A program made the position numbers and the translations under genes. 64,000 nucleotides of DNA. Source: Puniceibacterium sp. IMCC21224. GTDB taxonomy: Bacteria; Pseudomonadota; Alphaproteobacteria; Rhodobacterales; Rhodobacteraceae. The stretch is from NCBI RefSeq assembly GCF_001038505.1, contig NZ_LDPY01000001.1, forward strand, positions 1,178,001 through 1,242,000, given 5' to 3'. The notes beneath the pieces were generated by a model. It was not told the DNA's origin. It made no database searches and saw only the letters and a program-made list of their open reading frames with translations. Shown here piece after piece: positions 45,861-54,339 of this stretch (positions within the stretch are counted from its first letter, which is position 1; the number at the start of each line of letters is the position of its first letter).

Positions 45861-47237
45861 ATGACATTTCCCCCCCTACGCAGCACCTTTCTAGCCGCTG
45901 GCATGGCGACCCTCGCCAGCACGGTTTCCGCTGAGACAATTACAATCGCCATCGGCCACCAGTCGATGTGCACCGACACCTACACCGCCGGCATCGTGGT
46001 CAAGGAACTTGGGCTGCTGGAGCAGAACCTGCCGACAGACGGCAAATATGCCGATGCCGAATATGACGTGTCCTGGGCCGACTACAGTTCGGGTGGGCCG
46101 ATCACCAACCAGATGATGGCGAACAAGCTGAACTTTGGCGTAATGGGGGATTACCCGCTGATCGTGAACGGCGCCAAGTTCCAGGAAACCGACAGCCTGC
46201 GCACGCTCTATGTTGCGGGCACGGGCTATAACCTCAAGGGATCGGGCAATTCGATCGTGGTGCCGGTCGACAGCGATATCTATTCCATCGACCAGCTAGT
46301 CGGCAAAGAGGTCTCGACCCCCGTTGGCTCGGCTGCGTGGGGTATGCTGCTCAAGGCGATGCAGGACAACAACATCTCGACCGCCGACTATGCGCTCAAG
46401 AATCAGAGCCCGGCCGTGGGGGCCGCCAACATCGCAGCGGGCAAGATCGACGCCCACTCGGATTTCTGCCCCTGGTCCGAAATCATGGAATTCCGCGGCA
46501 CGGGCCGCAAGATCTATGACGGCTCGGAAACCGGTGTGCCCTATCTGCACGGCGTCGTGGTCCGTCAGGATTTTGCCGAAGAATACCCGGAAGTGGTCGA
46601 GGCCTTTATCAAGGCGGTTTATCAGGCCGGGGAATGGATCCGCTCTGACCCGATGCAGGCGGTCACCGAGATGGAGGGCTGGACCGGTGTCGAGAAAGAG
46701 GTGCTGTATCTCTACTTCTCCAAGGGCGGCCATCTGACGTTGGACCCAACGATCAAAACCGCCTGGGTCGACGCGCTGAAGTTTGATCACAGCGTTCTGG
46801 TTGCCGAAAAGGCGATCCCGCCGCTGGATTTTGGTGCCTGGATCACCGAAGATTATCTCAAGGCGGCGTATACCGATCTGGGCGTGGATTACGAAGCCGA
46901 AAAGGCCGTGACGGTCGATCCCAAGGAAAACAACGCCGGTCTCCCGATGGAAATCTGGCACGCCCGTGACGGCATTTCCGACTATCCGGATATGACCACG
47001 TTTCTGACCGCACTGGCCGAAATGACTTCGACCGGGGCCAAACTGAACGCCACCTACGTCTATGACACCGAAACCGGACTCAAGCTGTTCGGCAAGACGG
47101 CGTTCTGGGTCAAGGCCGGGGATGATAGCTATGCCACCTTCCTGCGCAAGGGGGAGGCCGAGAGCTATGCCACCGCCCATAGCGGCGCGATGATCACCTT
47201 TGAGGACGCGATCGCGGACTTCACCACCGAAGGCTGA
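45861..47237 (+). CDS. ABC transporter substrate-binding protein, SsuA/TauA/NMT1 type with NosL-like tail
   Basis: A 458-aa periplasmic binding protein. The signal peptide (FLAAGMATLASTVSAET) precedes a nitrate/sulfonate/taurine-type binding fold (AIGHQSMCTDTYTAGIVVKE, ANKLNFGVMGDYPLIVNGAK, GKEVSTPVGSAAWGMLLKAM, GKIDAHSDFCPWSEIM). It is longer than typical TauA/SsuA proteins (about 320 aa). The last 60 residues (about 397-458, TYVYDTETGLKLFGKTAFWV, then RKGEAESYATAHSGAMITFE) resemble the C-terminal part of NosL copper proteins (by-eye resemblance). The ATG at 45861 with AGGAG upstream is chosen. The frame open to 45738 would put the signal peptide inside. It starts the operon of transporter and copper-handling genes. 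Confidence 0.85.
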   Translation: MTFPPLRSTFLAAGMATLASTVSAETITIAIGHQSMCTDTYTAGIVVKELGLLEQNLPTDGKYADAEYDVSWADYSSGGPITNQMMANKLNFGVMGDYPLIVNGAKFQETDSLRTLYVAGTGYNLKGSGNSIVVPVDSDIYSIDQLVGKEVSTPVGSAAWGMLLKAMQDNNISTADYALKNQSPAVGAANIAAGKIDAHSDFCPWSEIMEFRGTGRKIYDGSETGVPYLHGVVVRQDFAEEYPEVVEAFIKAVYQAGEWIRSDPMQAVTEMEGWTGVEKEVLYLYFSKGGHLTLDPTIKTAWVDALKFDHSVLVAEKAIPPLDFGAWITEDYLKAAYTDLGVDYEAEKAVTVDPKENNAGLPMEIWHARDGISDYPDMTTFLTALAEMTSTGAKLNATYVYDTETGLKLFGKTAFWVKAGDDSYATFLRKGEAESYATAHSGAMITFEDAIADFTTEG

Positions 47238-47324
47238 TCTTTTGGGGCCGCGCGCCTCCGATCCAGCAAGACGCGGCGCCCCCGTTTCCAGGGGGCGTCC
47301 ATCGAGCCCGAAAAGGACAAGACC

Positions 47325-48221
47325 ATGAGCCAGGCCGCACAGAGTATTCCAGACGACGCCATCATCCCTCCCGGCCCCTCCGCTCAGTCCGCGCCACCGG
47401 ACGGACCAGCGCCCGCTGCCACGCCGGGTCGACTGCGGCAATTGCTGCGCCCCGAATTGCTTCAGTCCCTTGGCCTCGGCCTTCTGTCGCTGGCGGCGGG
47501 CGTGTTGTTCTGGCACTGGGCGTCGTCCACGAACCTGAATTTCTATGTCAATTTCGAAAATGTTCCTGGCCCGGGCAAGGTCTTTGCCTCGTTCCTCGGA
47601 CATTTGCAGACCGAGATATTTTACACCCATATCCGCGTGTCGATGCAGCGTATCGTGCTCAGCTATTCCATCGCTGCTGCCCTTGGCATCGGGCTGGGGC
47701 TGATCATGGGCCGGTCCAAGATCGTTCGCGCGTTCGTCATGCCATATATCGAGGTGATCCGCCCCATTCCCGCCGTCGCCTGGATTCCGCTGGCGATCCT
47801 GATGTGGCCGACCGAAGAGGCGTCGATCATCTATATCACCTTTCTGGGGGCCCTGTTTCCCATCGTACTGAACACCCTGCACGGTGTCGAACAGACGCCC
47901 GAAGTGCTGGTGCGCGCGGCGCAATCCCTTGGTGCATCGCGTCTGGCGATCTTTGGTCATGTGGTGCTGCCTGCCGCGCTGCCGTCGATTTCGGCGGGGC
48001 TGGCGATTGGCATGGGGGTCAGCTGGTTCTCGCTGCTGGCGGGCGAGATCATCTCGGGCCAATACGGCATCGGTTACTTTACCTGGAACGCTTACAGCCT
48101 GATCAACTATCAGGACATCGTTGTCGGGATGCTGGTAATCGGTTTTCTGGGCACGGCCTCGACAGCGGCGATCAAACTGATGACCAAGCCGCTGCTGAAA
48201 TGGCAAAAGAGGACCCGGTGA
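47325..48221 (+). CDS. ABC transporter permease, SsuC/TauC type
   Basis: A 298-aa inner-membrane permease of the nitrate/sulfonate/taurine family. A long Pro/Ala-rich cytoplasmic N-terminus (about 40 aa) is followed by six predicted helices. The ATPase-docking EAA loop is visible as EVLVRAAQSLGASRLAIFGH followed by VVLPAALPSISAGLAIG. SYSIAAALGIGLGLIMGRSK and PYIEVIRPIPAVAWIPLAIL are typical of the family. Its stop overlaps the start of the next membrane protein (TGATG), implying coupled translation. It is the only classical permease in the operon, so it probably forms a homodimer. Confidence 0.92.
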   Translation: MSQAAQSIPDDAIIPPGPSAQSAPPDGPAPAATPGRLRQLLRPELLQSLGLGLLSLAAGVLFWHWASSTNLNFYVNFENVPGPGKVFASFLGHLQTEIFYTHIRVSMQRIVLSYSIAAALGIGLGLIMGRSKIVRAFVMPYIEVIRPIPAVAWIPLAILMWPTEEASIIYITFLGALFPIVLNTLHGVEQTPEVLVRAAQSLGASRLAIFGHVVLPAALPSISAGLAIGMGVSWFSLLAGEIISGQYGIGYFTWNAYSLINYQDIVVGMLVIGFLGTASTAAIKLMTKPLLKWQKRTR

Positions 48222-48886
48222 TGGCTGCGACTCTGTCTGTCATCGCCGAAGTGGTGCGACGCGACTGGTCCCGTCTGCTGCTTTGGGGTCTTGTCTTTGC
48301 GCTGTTGTCGCAGGTTGTCATGCTGATTGGGCTGATCGCGCGCTTTGGGGCGCTGCCGAACTACGTCACCTTTTATGACTGGATCGGCAATGTCGCGTGG
48401 ATAGTTGAGTCGACCCCCAGCTGGTCGGATATCCCGCCGATCATCGCAGATGAATGGCTGATCGAGGTTGGCTACATGAACTATGACTATGGCACCGGCA
48501 TTTCGGAATGGAGCCTGAATGTGCTGCCATCGCGCCTGATGGTGCTGTTTGGCCTTGGCGCGCTGATCAGCCTGTGCCTGCGCCTTGCCCGCCACGGCGG
48601 CTGTTCCGTAAATGCCCGGCGCAGCGCGACGGTCGCAACCGGCGCCGGAACCGTGCTGGTCGCCATGACCAACGCCACGATGAGCTGGGTAGTCTGCTGC
48701 GCCACGCCCACTTGGGTTGTGGGGCTGTCGATGATGGGTCTTGGCGTGTCCACGTCGCTGGCGCTGGAACGGCTTGGCCCGATCTTTGCCTTTGTCGGCT
48801 TTGGACTGCTGATTGCCACAACGCTTTTTCTGGCCGTGCGCAGGCGCGCACCGCAAAGCCTGAATATGGAGACAACACATGCTTGA
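48221..48886 (+). CDS. Polytopic membrane protein with a vicinal Cys pair, unknown family
   Basis: A 221-aa membrane protein encoded where a second permease might be expected, but it lacks an EAA loop and does not look like an ABC permease. It has helices at about 19-41, 105-122, 137-165 and 186-206 and a periplasmic-type segment rich in acidic and aromatic residues (about 55-100). Four cysteines stand out: Cys119, Cys128, and the adjacent Cys159-Cys160 within MSWVVCCATPTW, a hydrophobic helix. Vicinal Cys in a helix recalls MerT-type metal transporters. Its genes overlap those of the permease and ATPase, so it is an integral part of this system. Copper passage is an inference from the Sco and PCuAC neighbours. 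Confidence 0.75.
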   Translation: MAATLSVIAEVVRRDWSRLLLWGLVFALLSQVVMLIGLIARFGALPNYVTFYDWIGNVAWIVESTPSWSDIPPIIADEWLIEVGYMNYDYGTGISEWSLNVLPSRLMVLFGLGALISLCLRLARHGGCSVNARRSATVATGAGTVLVAMTNATMSWVVCCATPTWVVGLSMMGLGVSTSLALERLGPIFAFVGFGLLIATTLFLAVRRRAPQSLNMETTHA

Positions 48887-49718
48887 TGTCCTGAAATATC
48901 AGCGCCCCGGCGCGCCGGTGAATTCCTCTGGCAAGGGGGCGATCCAGATCACCGACGCCTCGATCACCTTTGGGCGCGGTGCCTCAACCTATCACGCGGT
49001 CGAGTCGACGTCGCTGCGGATTCAGCCCGGCGAATTCGTCTGCATCCTTGGCCCCTCGGGGTGTGGAAAATCCACGTTGTTGAACGCCATCGCGGGTTAT
49101 GTGACACCCACCACCGGCAGCGTTTCGGTGGATGGCGTCAGAGTTGAAAAGCCCGGACCTGACCGGGGTATGGTATTTCAGCAATATTCGCTGCTGCCGT
49201 GGAAGACGGTCTACGAAAACGTCGCCTTTGGCCCACGCATGGCGGGTGCCAGCCGAACCGAAGCGGGCTCGATCGCGAACACCTTTCTCGGTATGGTTGG
49301 GCTGAAGAAATTCGGCAGTCGCTATCCGGCGGAACTGTCGGGCGGGATGCAGCAGCGTGTCGGGATCGCCCGTGCGCTGGCGAATTATCCCTCGGTTCTG
49401 CTGATGGACGAACCTTTTGGCGCGCTGGATGCCCAGACTCGCCTGATGATGCAGGAAAGTCTGCTTGAAATCTGGGCCAAGTTCGGCACGACGGTGGTGT
49501 TTGTCACCCATGATGTGGACGAGGCGGTGTTTCTGGCCGACCGCGTGCTGATCATGTCTGCCGCCCCCGGCCGTATCATCGAGGATCTGCGCATCGACCT
49601 GCCACGCCCGCGCACAACTGAACAGGCGTCCCTGCCGGAATACATCGCAGCGCGCCAGAAATGTCTGGCCATCATCCGTTCAGAAAGCCGCAAAGCGTTT
49701 GAGGAGCAAAACAAATGA
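48879..49718 (+). CDS. ABC transporter ATP-binding protein, TauB/SsuB/NrtD type
   Basis: A 279-aa ATPase. Motifs: Walker A GPSGCGKSTLLNAIAG, Q loop VFQQYSLLPWKTV, signature LSGGMQQRVGIARAL, Walker B VLLMDEPFGALD and switch FVTHDVDEAVFLADR, all typical of the nitrate/taurine transporter group. Its start overlaps the end of the preceding membrane-protein gene and its stop overlaps the Sco gene start (ATGA), so the operon is translationally coupled throughout. It should energise the permease encoded at 47325-48221. Confidence 0.94.
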   Translation: MLDVLKYQRPGAPVNSSGKGAIQITDASITFGRGASTYHAVESTSLRIQPGEFVCILGPSGCGKSTLLNAIAGYVTPTTGSVSVDGVRVEKPGPDRGMVFQQYSLLPWKTVYENVAFGPRMAGASRTEAGSIANTFLGMVGLKKFGSRYPAELSGGMQQRVGIARALANYPSVLLMDEPFGALDAQTRLMMQESLLEIWAKFGTTVVFVTHDVDEAVFLADRVLIMSAAPGRIIEDLRIDLPRPRTTEQASLPEYIAARQKCLAIIRSESRKAFEEQNK

Positions 49719-50311
49719 GACGCGCCGCCATTGCCTGTGTCCTTGTCTTTGCCGCACTGCCCGTCGCGGCACAAGTGCAGGGGGTCATGCTGGACGCCCC
49801 CGTGGCAATTCCCGACTTTATCCTGAGCGATGAGGCCGGACAGATATTTTCCGACGCGGATCTGGCGGATCAGTGGACCCTGATCATGTTCGGTTTTAAC
49901 TCTTGTCCGGACGTTTGCCCGTTCACTTTGGGTAATCTTGAGGCGGCGATTGCCGAAACGGCGCTACGGGTGCGGCCCGACAATGTGCCACAGGTGGTCT
50001 TTGTCTCGGTTGACCCGGCGCGCGACGCCAAGACTGTCACCGACTATGCACAGTTTTTTCACCCCGATTTTCGCGGTGTGACCGGCGCCCGCGACCAGAT
50101 TGATACGCTGATCGAGGCAACTGACAGCTTTTATCGCCTGATGCCGCCTGATCCGTCGGGGTATTATACAGTGCAGCATTCCTCGTCCGTGTCGGTCATC
50201 GGTCCCGATGGGCAGCTCAGGGCCAAGTTGCAACCACCGTTCGATCCCGGCCTGACCGCCGAGTTTCTGGCCCGCCTGCAAATCACCTACCGCAAGGAGC
50301 TGTTGCAATGA
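49715..50311 (+). CDS. Sco1/SenC/PrrC-family copper chaperone
   Basis: A 198-aa thioredoxin-fold protein with an N-terminal signal sequence (AIACVLVFAALPVAA). It carries the Sco copper site Cys64-P-D-V-Cys68 and the distal His155 (VQHSSSV). Family text includes TLIMFGFNSCPDVCPF and VVFVSVDPARD. Sco proteins deliver copper or reduce thiols at the CuA site of cytochrome oxidase or nitrous oxide reductase. Here no oxidase gene is nearby, so the client may be a protein of this operon. The gene overlaps both neighbours by four bases. Confidence 0.93.
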   Translation: MRRAAIACVLVFAALPVAAQVQGVMLDAPVAIPDFILSDEAGQIFSDADLADQWTLIMFGFNSCPDVCPFTLGNLEAAIAETALRVRPDNVPQVVFVSVDPARDAKTVTDYAQFFHPDFRGVTGARDQIDTLIEATDSFYRLMPPDPSGYYTVQHSSSVSVIGPDGQLRAKLQPPFDPGLTAEFLARLQITYRKELLQ

Positions 50312-50739
50312 TCAGGCTGTTCGCTGCCCTGTTGATTGTGCTGCCAGCGCTGGCGCATGCCGATGGAATCAGTGCCGTCGACGCCTACATTCCCGTGGCC
50401 CCGCCGGGCGCGCGCTCACATGCGGCCTATATGACCCTGCACAATAGCGGCGACGCGGTTCGCAGCCTAATCGCGGTCTCGGCCCAGGGCTATGGCATGG
50501 CGCATCTGCACGAAAGCCGTGTGAATGACGGCATTGCGACCATGTTGTCGGTCGAACAACTGGATATCCCACCGCGGGGAGAGGCGCGGCTGGCGCCGTC
50601 GGGTCTGCATGTCATGTTGATGATGCCGATGGCGTCGTCAACGCCCAACGGTGCGGTGGTGACGCTGACGCTGACCTTCGCCAATGGCGAAACCCTGGAC
50701 GTGCCCGCCACTGTAAGGGACCGGGATGCCGGGTCGTAG
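50308..50739 (+). CDS. PCuAC-type periplasmic copper chaperone
   Basis: A 143-aa protein with signal peptide FAALLIVLPALAHA. The copper-binding pattern of the family is exact: His68-X10-Met79-X21-His101-X-Met103. PCuAC proteins bind Cu(I) in the periplasm and cooperate with Sco in loading CuA centres. Its start overlaps the Sco stop and its end overlaps the cytochrome c start by 14 bases, so Sco, PCuAC and cytochrome are made together. Confidence 0.93.
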   Translation: MIRLFAALLIVLPALAHADGISAVDAYIPVAPPGARSHAAYMTLHNSGDAVRSLIAVSAQGYGMAHLHESRVNDGIATMLSVEQLDIPPRGEARLAPSGLHVMLMMPMASSTPNGAVVTLTLTFANGETLDVPATVRDRDAGS

Positions 50740-51331
50740 CCTCTGGGTTGCTTTTGCCCTGTCTCTGGCCACGGTTGATCCTGGCGGTGCGGATATGCTG
50801 TCAGACGAGACCCCGGCCTATGAGCGTTGCGCCCTGTGCCATGGACTGTTCGGGGACTCGCCACGCGACAAGTTTCCCAGACTGGCAGGTCAGCGGCCGG
50901 CCTATATCGCCTCGCAGATCCGCGCCTTTCTTGACGGTCAGCGCCGCAACGATGGCGGTCAGATGGTCGCTGTGGTGACGGAACTCGGCCCCGACGACAT
51001 CGCACTTGTGGTCGACTGGTTTTCGTCCCAGGCCCAGCCTGATCCGATTTTGTCCGATGACACCACGGCAGAGGCAATGGAAACCGGCTATATTGCCTAT
51101 CTTTCCGCCGGTTGTGAGGAATGTCATGACGAAAGGGGCTCGGGGGCGATAAACATCCCTTATCTTGCTTCCCAACATCCTGCATATCTGGCCAAACAGA
51201 TGCGCGACATGCGTGATGGGCGCCGCTTTGGTGTTTCGATCGACGTGATGCGGGCGCAGCTGAGCAGCCTCAGCGACGCTGATCTGGACGCGATAGCGGC
51301 CTATCTCGCCGCGCAGGACAGGACGGAATGA
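50726..51331 (+). CDS. Dihaem cytochrome c (c4-like)
   Basis: A 201-aa periplasmic cytochrome with two haem-binding motifs, Cys35-A-L-Cys38-His39 and Cys130-E-E-Cys133-His134, in two similar halves as in cytochrome c4 (FPRLAGQRPAYIASQIRAFL against IPYLASQHPAYLAKQMRDMR). Candidate axial methionines are present after each half (GGQMVAV and SIDVMRAQL). The first 22 residues form a short signal sequence. It overlaps both the PCuAC gene and the regulator gene. A haem protein at the end of a transporter/copper operon suggests electron transfer to or from a periplasmic step. Confidence 0.9.
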   Translation: MPGRSLWVAFALSLATVDPGGADMLSDETPAYERCALCHGLFGDSPRDKFPRLAGQRPAYIASQIRAFLDGQRRNDGGQMVAVVTELGPDDIALVVDWFSSQAQPDPILSDDTTAEAMETGYIAYLSAGCEECHDERGSGAINIPYLASQHPAYLAKQMRDMRDGRRFGVSIDVMRAQLSSLSDADLDAIAAYLAAQDRTE

Positions 51332-52044
51332 CAGACCTACACGATGAACAGAACAGCGCCATCTATCTTTCTGAGTACCTGCTGGAGATCAACGAAGGGG
51401 CGGGATTCCTTGCCACTTTGACCGAAGACGACCGGGACAGGGTGCGCCGGACCGGGCTTAGAACTGCTATTCACAAAGGCGAGGGCCTGTTCTTTCAGGG
51501 CGACGCACACACTGGCATCTGGATCATCGAATCCGGTCGGATCCGTACTTTTTACGCCGGGCCCTCGGGTCGCGAGATCACGCTGGCGTACTGGAGTGGA
51601 GGCCATTTCGTCGGTGGACCCGAGGTGTTCGGGCGCGGGCGTCATGTCTGGTCCGCTGATGCGCTCGAGGATACCGAGCTGCTGTTTGTCTCGGGCACCG
51701 CGATCCGGACGTTGGTGCGCGAAGTCCCCGACGTCGCCATTTCGATCATCGAAGGGCTGATCGCCAAGGCCAAGTGTTATTCCGCGCTGATCCAGATGCT
51801 GGGCACACGTTCGGTTTCCGAGCGGCTGCGCCAGCTTCTGGTCATTCTGGCTGACACCCACGGGCGGCATGAAAACGGTCGGGTTATCATCGAACGATCC
51901 ATCACTTACGAACAGGTGGCTACGATGGTCGGGGCCACGCGCCAGTGGGTCACGCAATCCCTCGACAAGCTGCAGAGTGAGGGGGTGCTGAACGTCTCAC
52001 GCAAGGAAATCGTCATCCACAACCTCGAACGCCTCGAAGAGTGA
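51328..52044 (+). CDS. Crp/Fnr-family transcriptional regulator
   Basis: A 238-aa regulator with an N-terminal cyclic-nucleotide-type sensor domain (GEGLFFQGDAHTGIWIIESG, REITLAYWSGGHFVGGPEVF) and a C-terminal winged helix (ITYEQVATMVGATRQWVTQS). The N-terminal cysteine cluster of oxygen-sensing FNR is missing, so it is not an iron-sulphur oxygen sensor. Several cAMP-contact residues of Crp are also not evident, leaving the ligand open. Its start overlaps the cytochrome stop, so it is probably the local regulator of the transporter/copper operon. No matching operator was identified. Confidence 0.92.
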   Translation: MTDLHDEQNSAIYLSEYLLEINEGAGFLATLTEDDRDRVRRTGLRTAIHKGEGLFFQGDAHTGIWIIESGRIRTFYAGPSGREITLAYWSGGHFVGGPEVFGRGRHVWSADALEDTELLFVSGTAIRTLVREVPDVAISIIEGLIAKAKCYSALIQMLGTRSVSERLRQLLVILADTHGRHENGRVIIERSITYEQVATMVGATRQWVTQSLDKLQSEGVLNVSRKEIVIHNLERLEE

Positions 52045-52378
52045 CAACCTTGAATCTGGTCGTTCTGACCTGAAACACCCGGAACCGCCTTTGCGGTTTT
52101 GGCAGGGTTCGTCCAGTCGACACTGATCGCGCGCAGCCCGCCGACGGTTCGGCCGGCGCTGATGGATTTGCTATGAGTGTTCTCCCGGCATCTACCACGT
52201 GCCATGGGTCATCCGCGCGGTATTCGCCGTCTCGGATCAGTTGGGCGCAGGCCGCTGCTGACCACGATAATGGGCGCCGCAGTTGTGGCCTTAGTGCGGC
52301 ACATCGCTCGCTTGCCGCGCTGTATTCCGCTGCTTACACAGGATCAGACGGCAAGGACGCAGAGGGAGGACGCTGCTC
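52045..52378. other. Intergenic region with possible eroded coding sequence
   Basis: These 334 bases separate the regulator gene from prpE. They hold a terminator (52083-52100), and the open frames on both strands show no domain I can name. The translated minus-strand text around 52060-52200 is compositionally protein-like, so a decayed gene or transposase remnant is possible but unsupported. The last bases hold the prpE ribosome-binding site (GGAGG at 52365-52369). Confidence 0.4.
52083..52100 (+). terminator. Rho-independent terminator after the Crp/Fnr gene
   Basis: AACCGC, loop CTTT, GCGGTT followed by TT. A compact 6-bp stem lies 38 bases after the regulator stop and ends the transporter/copper operon. 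Confidence 0.65.
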
Positions 52379-54274
52379 ATGACCTATTCCGAGGTATATT
52401 CATCCTGGAAAGAAGCCCCCGAAACCTATTGGATGCGGGCCGCCAGCGCCATCGACTGGGACAGGCCGCCATCGCAGGCGTTGTTTGACCGTGGCGATCA
52501 CCTGTACGAATGGTTCGCGGACGGGCTGACAAACACCTGCTGGAACGCGGTGGATCGTCATGTGGCAGCGGGGCATGGCGACCGGGTTGCGATCATCCAT
52601 GATAGCCCGATCACCGGGACACAGGCAAAACTGACCTATGCCGAGCTTCGGGAAAAGGTTGCAACTCTGGCTGGCGCGCTGCGCGACCGTGGCCTGACCA
52701 AAGGCGACCGGGTCATCATCTACATGCCAATGGTGCCCGAGACGCTGATCGCCATGCTGGCCTGCGCCCGTCTGGGCCTGATCCATTCGGTCGTGTTCGG
52801 CGGGTTTGCCGCACACGAATTGGCCGTGCGTATCGACGACGCCACGCCGCGCGCGATCATTGCCGCCTCGTGCGGGTTAGAGCCGGGGCGGGTGGTGCAT
52901 TACAAGCCACTGATCGACGGTGCGATCGCTCAGGCCAGCCACAAGCCCGATTTTACCGTGATCCTTCAGCGCGAACAGGAAATTGCCACACTGACCGACG
53001 GCTACGATTTTGACTGGCACGCCTTTCAGGACGGTGCAGCACCCGCCGACTGCGTCCCGGTTGAGGGCAACCATCCGGCCTACATCCTCTATACCTCGGG
53101 CACTACGGGTGCGCCCAAAGGGGTGGTGCGCCACACCGGCGGGCACATGGTGGCGCTGCACTGGACGATGAAGAACGTCTTTAACGTCGATCCGGGGGAT
53201 GTGTTCTGGGCCGCCTCTGACGTGGGCTGGGTCGTGGGGCATTCCTACATCTGCTACGGGCCGTTGCTGCACGGCAACACCACCATCGTGTTCGAGGGTA
53301 AGCCGGTCGGTACCCCCGATCCCGGCACCTTCTGGCGGGTGATTTCCGAACATAACGTGCGCAGCTTTTTCACCGCGCCAACCGCCTTTCGCGCGGTCAA
53401 GCGCGAGGATCCCAAGGGCGAGTATCTGAAGAAATACGACCTATCGTGTCTGCGCGCTGTCTATCTGGCTGGCGAACGCGCCGATCCCGACACCATCATC
53501 TGGGCGCAGGGGATGCTGGATAAACCGATCATCGACCACTGGTGGCAGACTGAACTGGGCTACCCCGCCGTCGCCAACCCGGTCGGCATCGAACTGCTGC
53601 CGGTCAAGATCGGATCGCCCACTGTGTCGATGCCGGGCTATGAATTCAGGATCGTCGATCCCGACGGAAACGAAATGCCACCGGGAGAGCTGGGGGCTAT
53701 CGTCACCCCGTTGCCGCTGCCGCCCGGCACCTTTCCGACGCTGTGGAATGCCGAGGACCGGTTCCGCAAAAGCTATCTTGCCACCTATCCCGGCTATTAC
53801 GAGACTGGTGATGCGGGGATGATCGACGAGGATGGCTATCTTTATATCATGGCCCGCACTGACGATGTGATCAACGTGGCGGGCCACCGCCTGTCCACAG
53901 GCGGGATGGAAGAGGTTCTGGCCGCCCACCCCGATGTTGCCGAATGCGCGGTGATCGGCGTGGCGGACGCACTCAAGGGGCAGTTGCCAATGGGCTTTGT
54001 CTGTCTGACCAAAGGCGTGAACCGCCCACATGATGAGATCGCGCGCGAATGCGTCAAGCTGGTGCGCGATCAGATCGGCCCGGTGGCGGCGTTCAAGTTG
54101 TGTACCGTGGTGGATCGCCTGCCCAAGACCCGCTCGGGCAAGATCCTGCGCCGCACGATGATCCAGATCGCCGATGGCACCCACTTCAAGCCACCCGCGA
54201 CCATCGAAGATCCGGCCACGTTGGACGAAATCCGGGCTGCGCTGGTGCCGCTGGGATATCCGACTGCACGCTGA
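52379..54274 (+). CDS. prpE: Propionyl-CoA synthetase / acetate-propionate CoA ligase
   Basis: A 631-aa acyl-CoA synthetase of the PrpE branch, converting propionate (and related short acids), ATP and CoA to propionyl-CoA, AMP and PPi. Motifs: ILYTSGTTGAPKGVVRHTGG, FWAASDVGWVVGHSYI, DHWWQTELGYPAV, YYETGDAGMIDEDGY and the acetylatable-lysine region RSGKILRRTM. Length and the N-terminal ACAS segment (YSEVYSSWKEAPETYW) are normal. It stands alone, convergent with the malic enzyme gene. In roseobacters it can feed propionate, including from DMSP breakdown, into central metabolism. Confidence 0.94.
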   Translation: MTYSEVYSSWKEAPETYWMRAASAIDWDRPPSQALFDRGDHLYEWFADGLTNTCWNAVDRHVAAGHGDRVAIIHDSPITGTQAKLTYAELREKVATLAGALRDRGLTKGDRVIIYMPMVPETLIAMLACARLGLIHSVVFGGFAAHELAVRIDDATPRAIIAASCGLEPGRVVHYKPLIDGAIAQASHKPDFTVILQREQEIATLTDGYDFDWHAFQDGAAPADCVPVEGNHPAYILYTSGTTGAPKGVVRHTGGHMVALHWTMKNVFNVDPGDVFWAASDVGWVVGHSYICYGPLLHGNTTIVFEGKPVGTPDPGTFWRVISEHNVRSFFTAPTAFRAVKREDPKGEYLKKYDLSCLRAVYLAGERADPDTIIWAQGMLDKPIIDHWWQTELGYPAVANPVGIELLPVKIGSPTVSMPGYEFRIVDPDGNEMPPGELGAIVTPLPLPPGTFPTLWNAEDRFRKSYLATYPGYYETGDAGMIDEDGYLYIMARTDDVINVAGHRLSTGGMEEVLAAHPDVAECAVIGVADALKGQLPMGFVCLTKGVNRPHDEIARECVKLVRDQIGPVAAFKLCTVVDRLPKTRSGKILRRTMIQIADGTHFKPPATIEDPATLDEIRAALVPLGYPTAR

Positions 54275-54339
54275 TGCGGCGTCCCCGGCTGGCCTGCGGC
54301 TGGTCGGGGTCTCCTCAGGTGCAATGCAACCCGGCACCC

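Noticed and set aside
46296..48206. 636-aa minus-strand open frame opposite the transporter genes
   Set aside because: Compositional shadow of the binding protein and permease; no family signature.
47804..48886. 360-aa protein including the second membrane protein
   Set aside because: Its first 139 residues are an out-of-frame reading of the permease gene. The ATG at 48221 overlaps the permease stop as in the rest of the operon.
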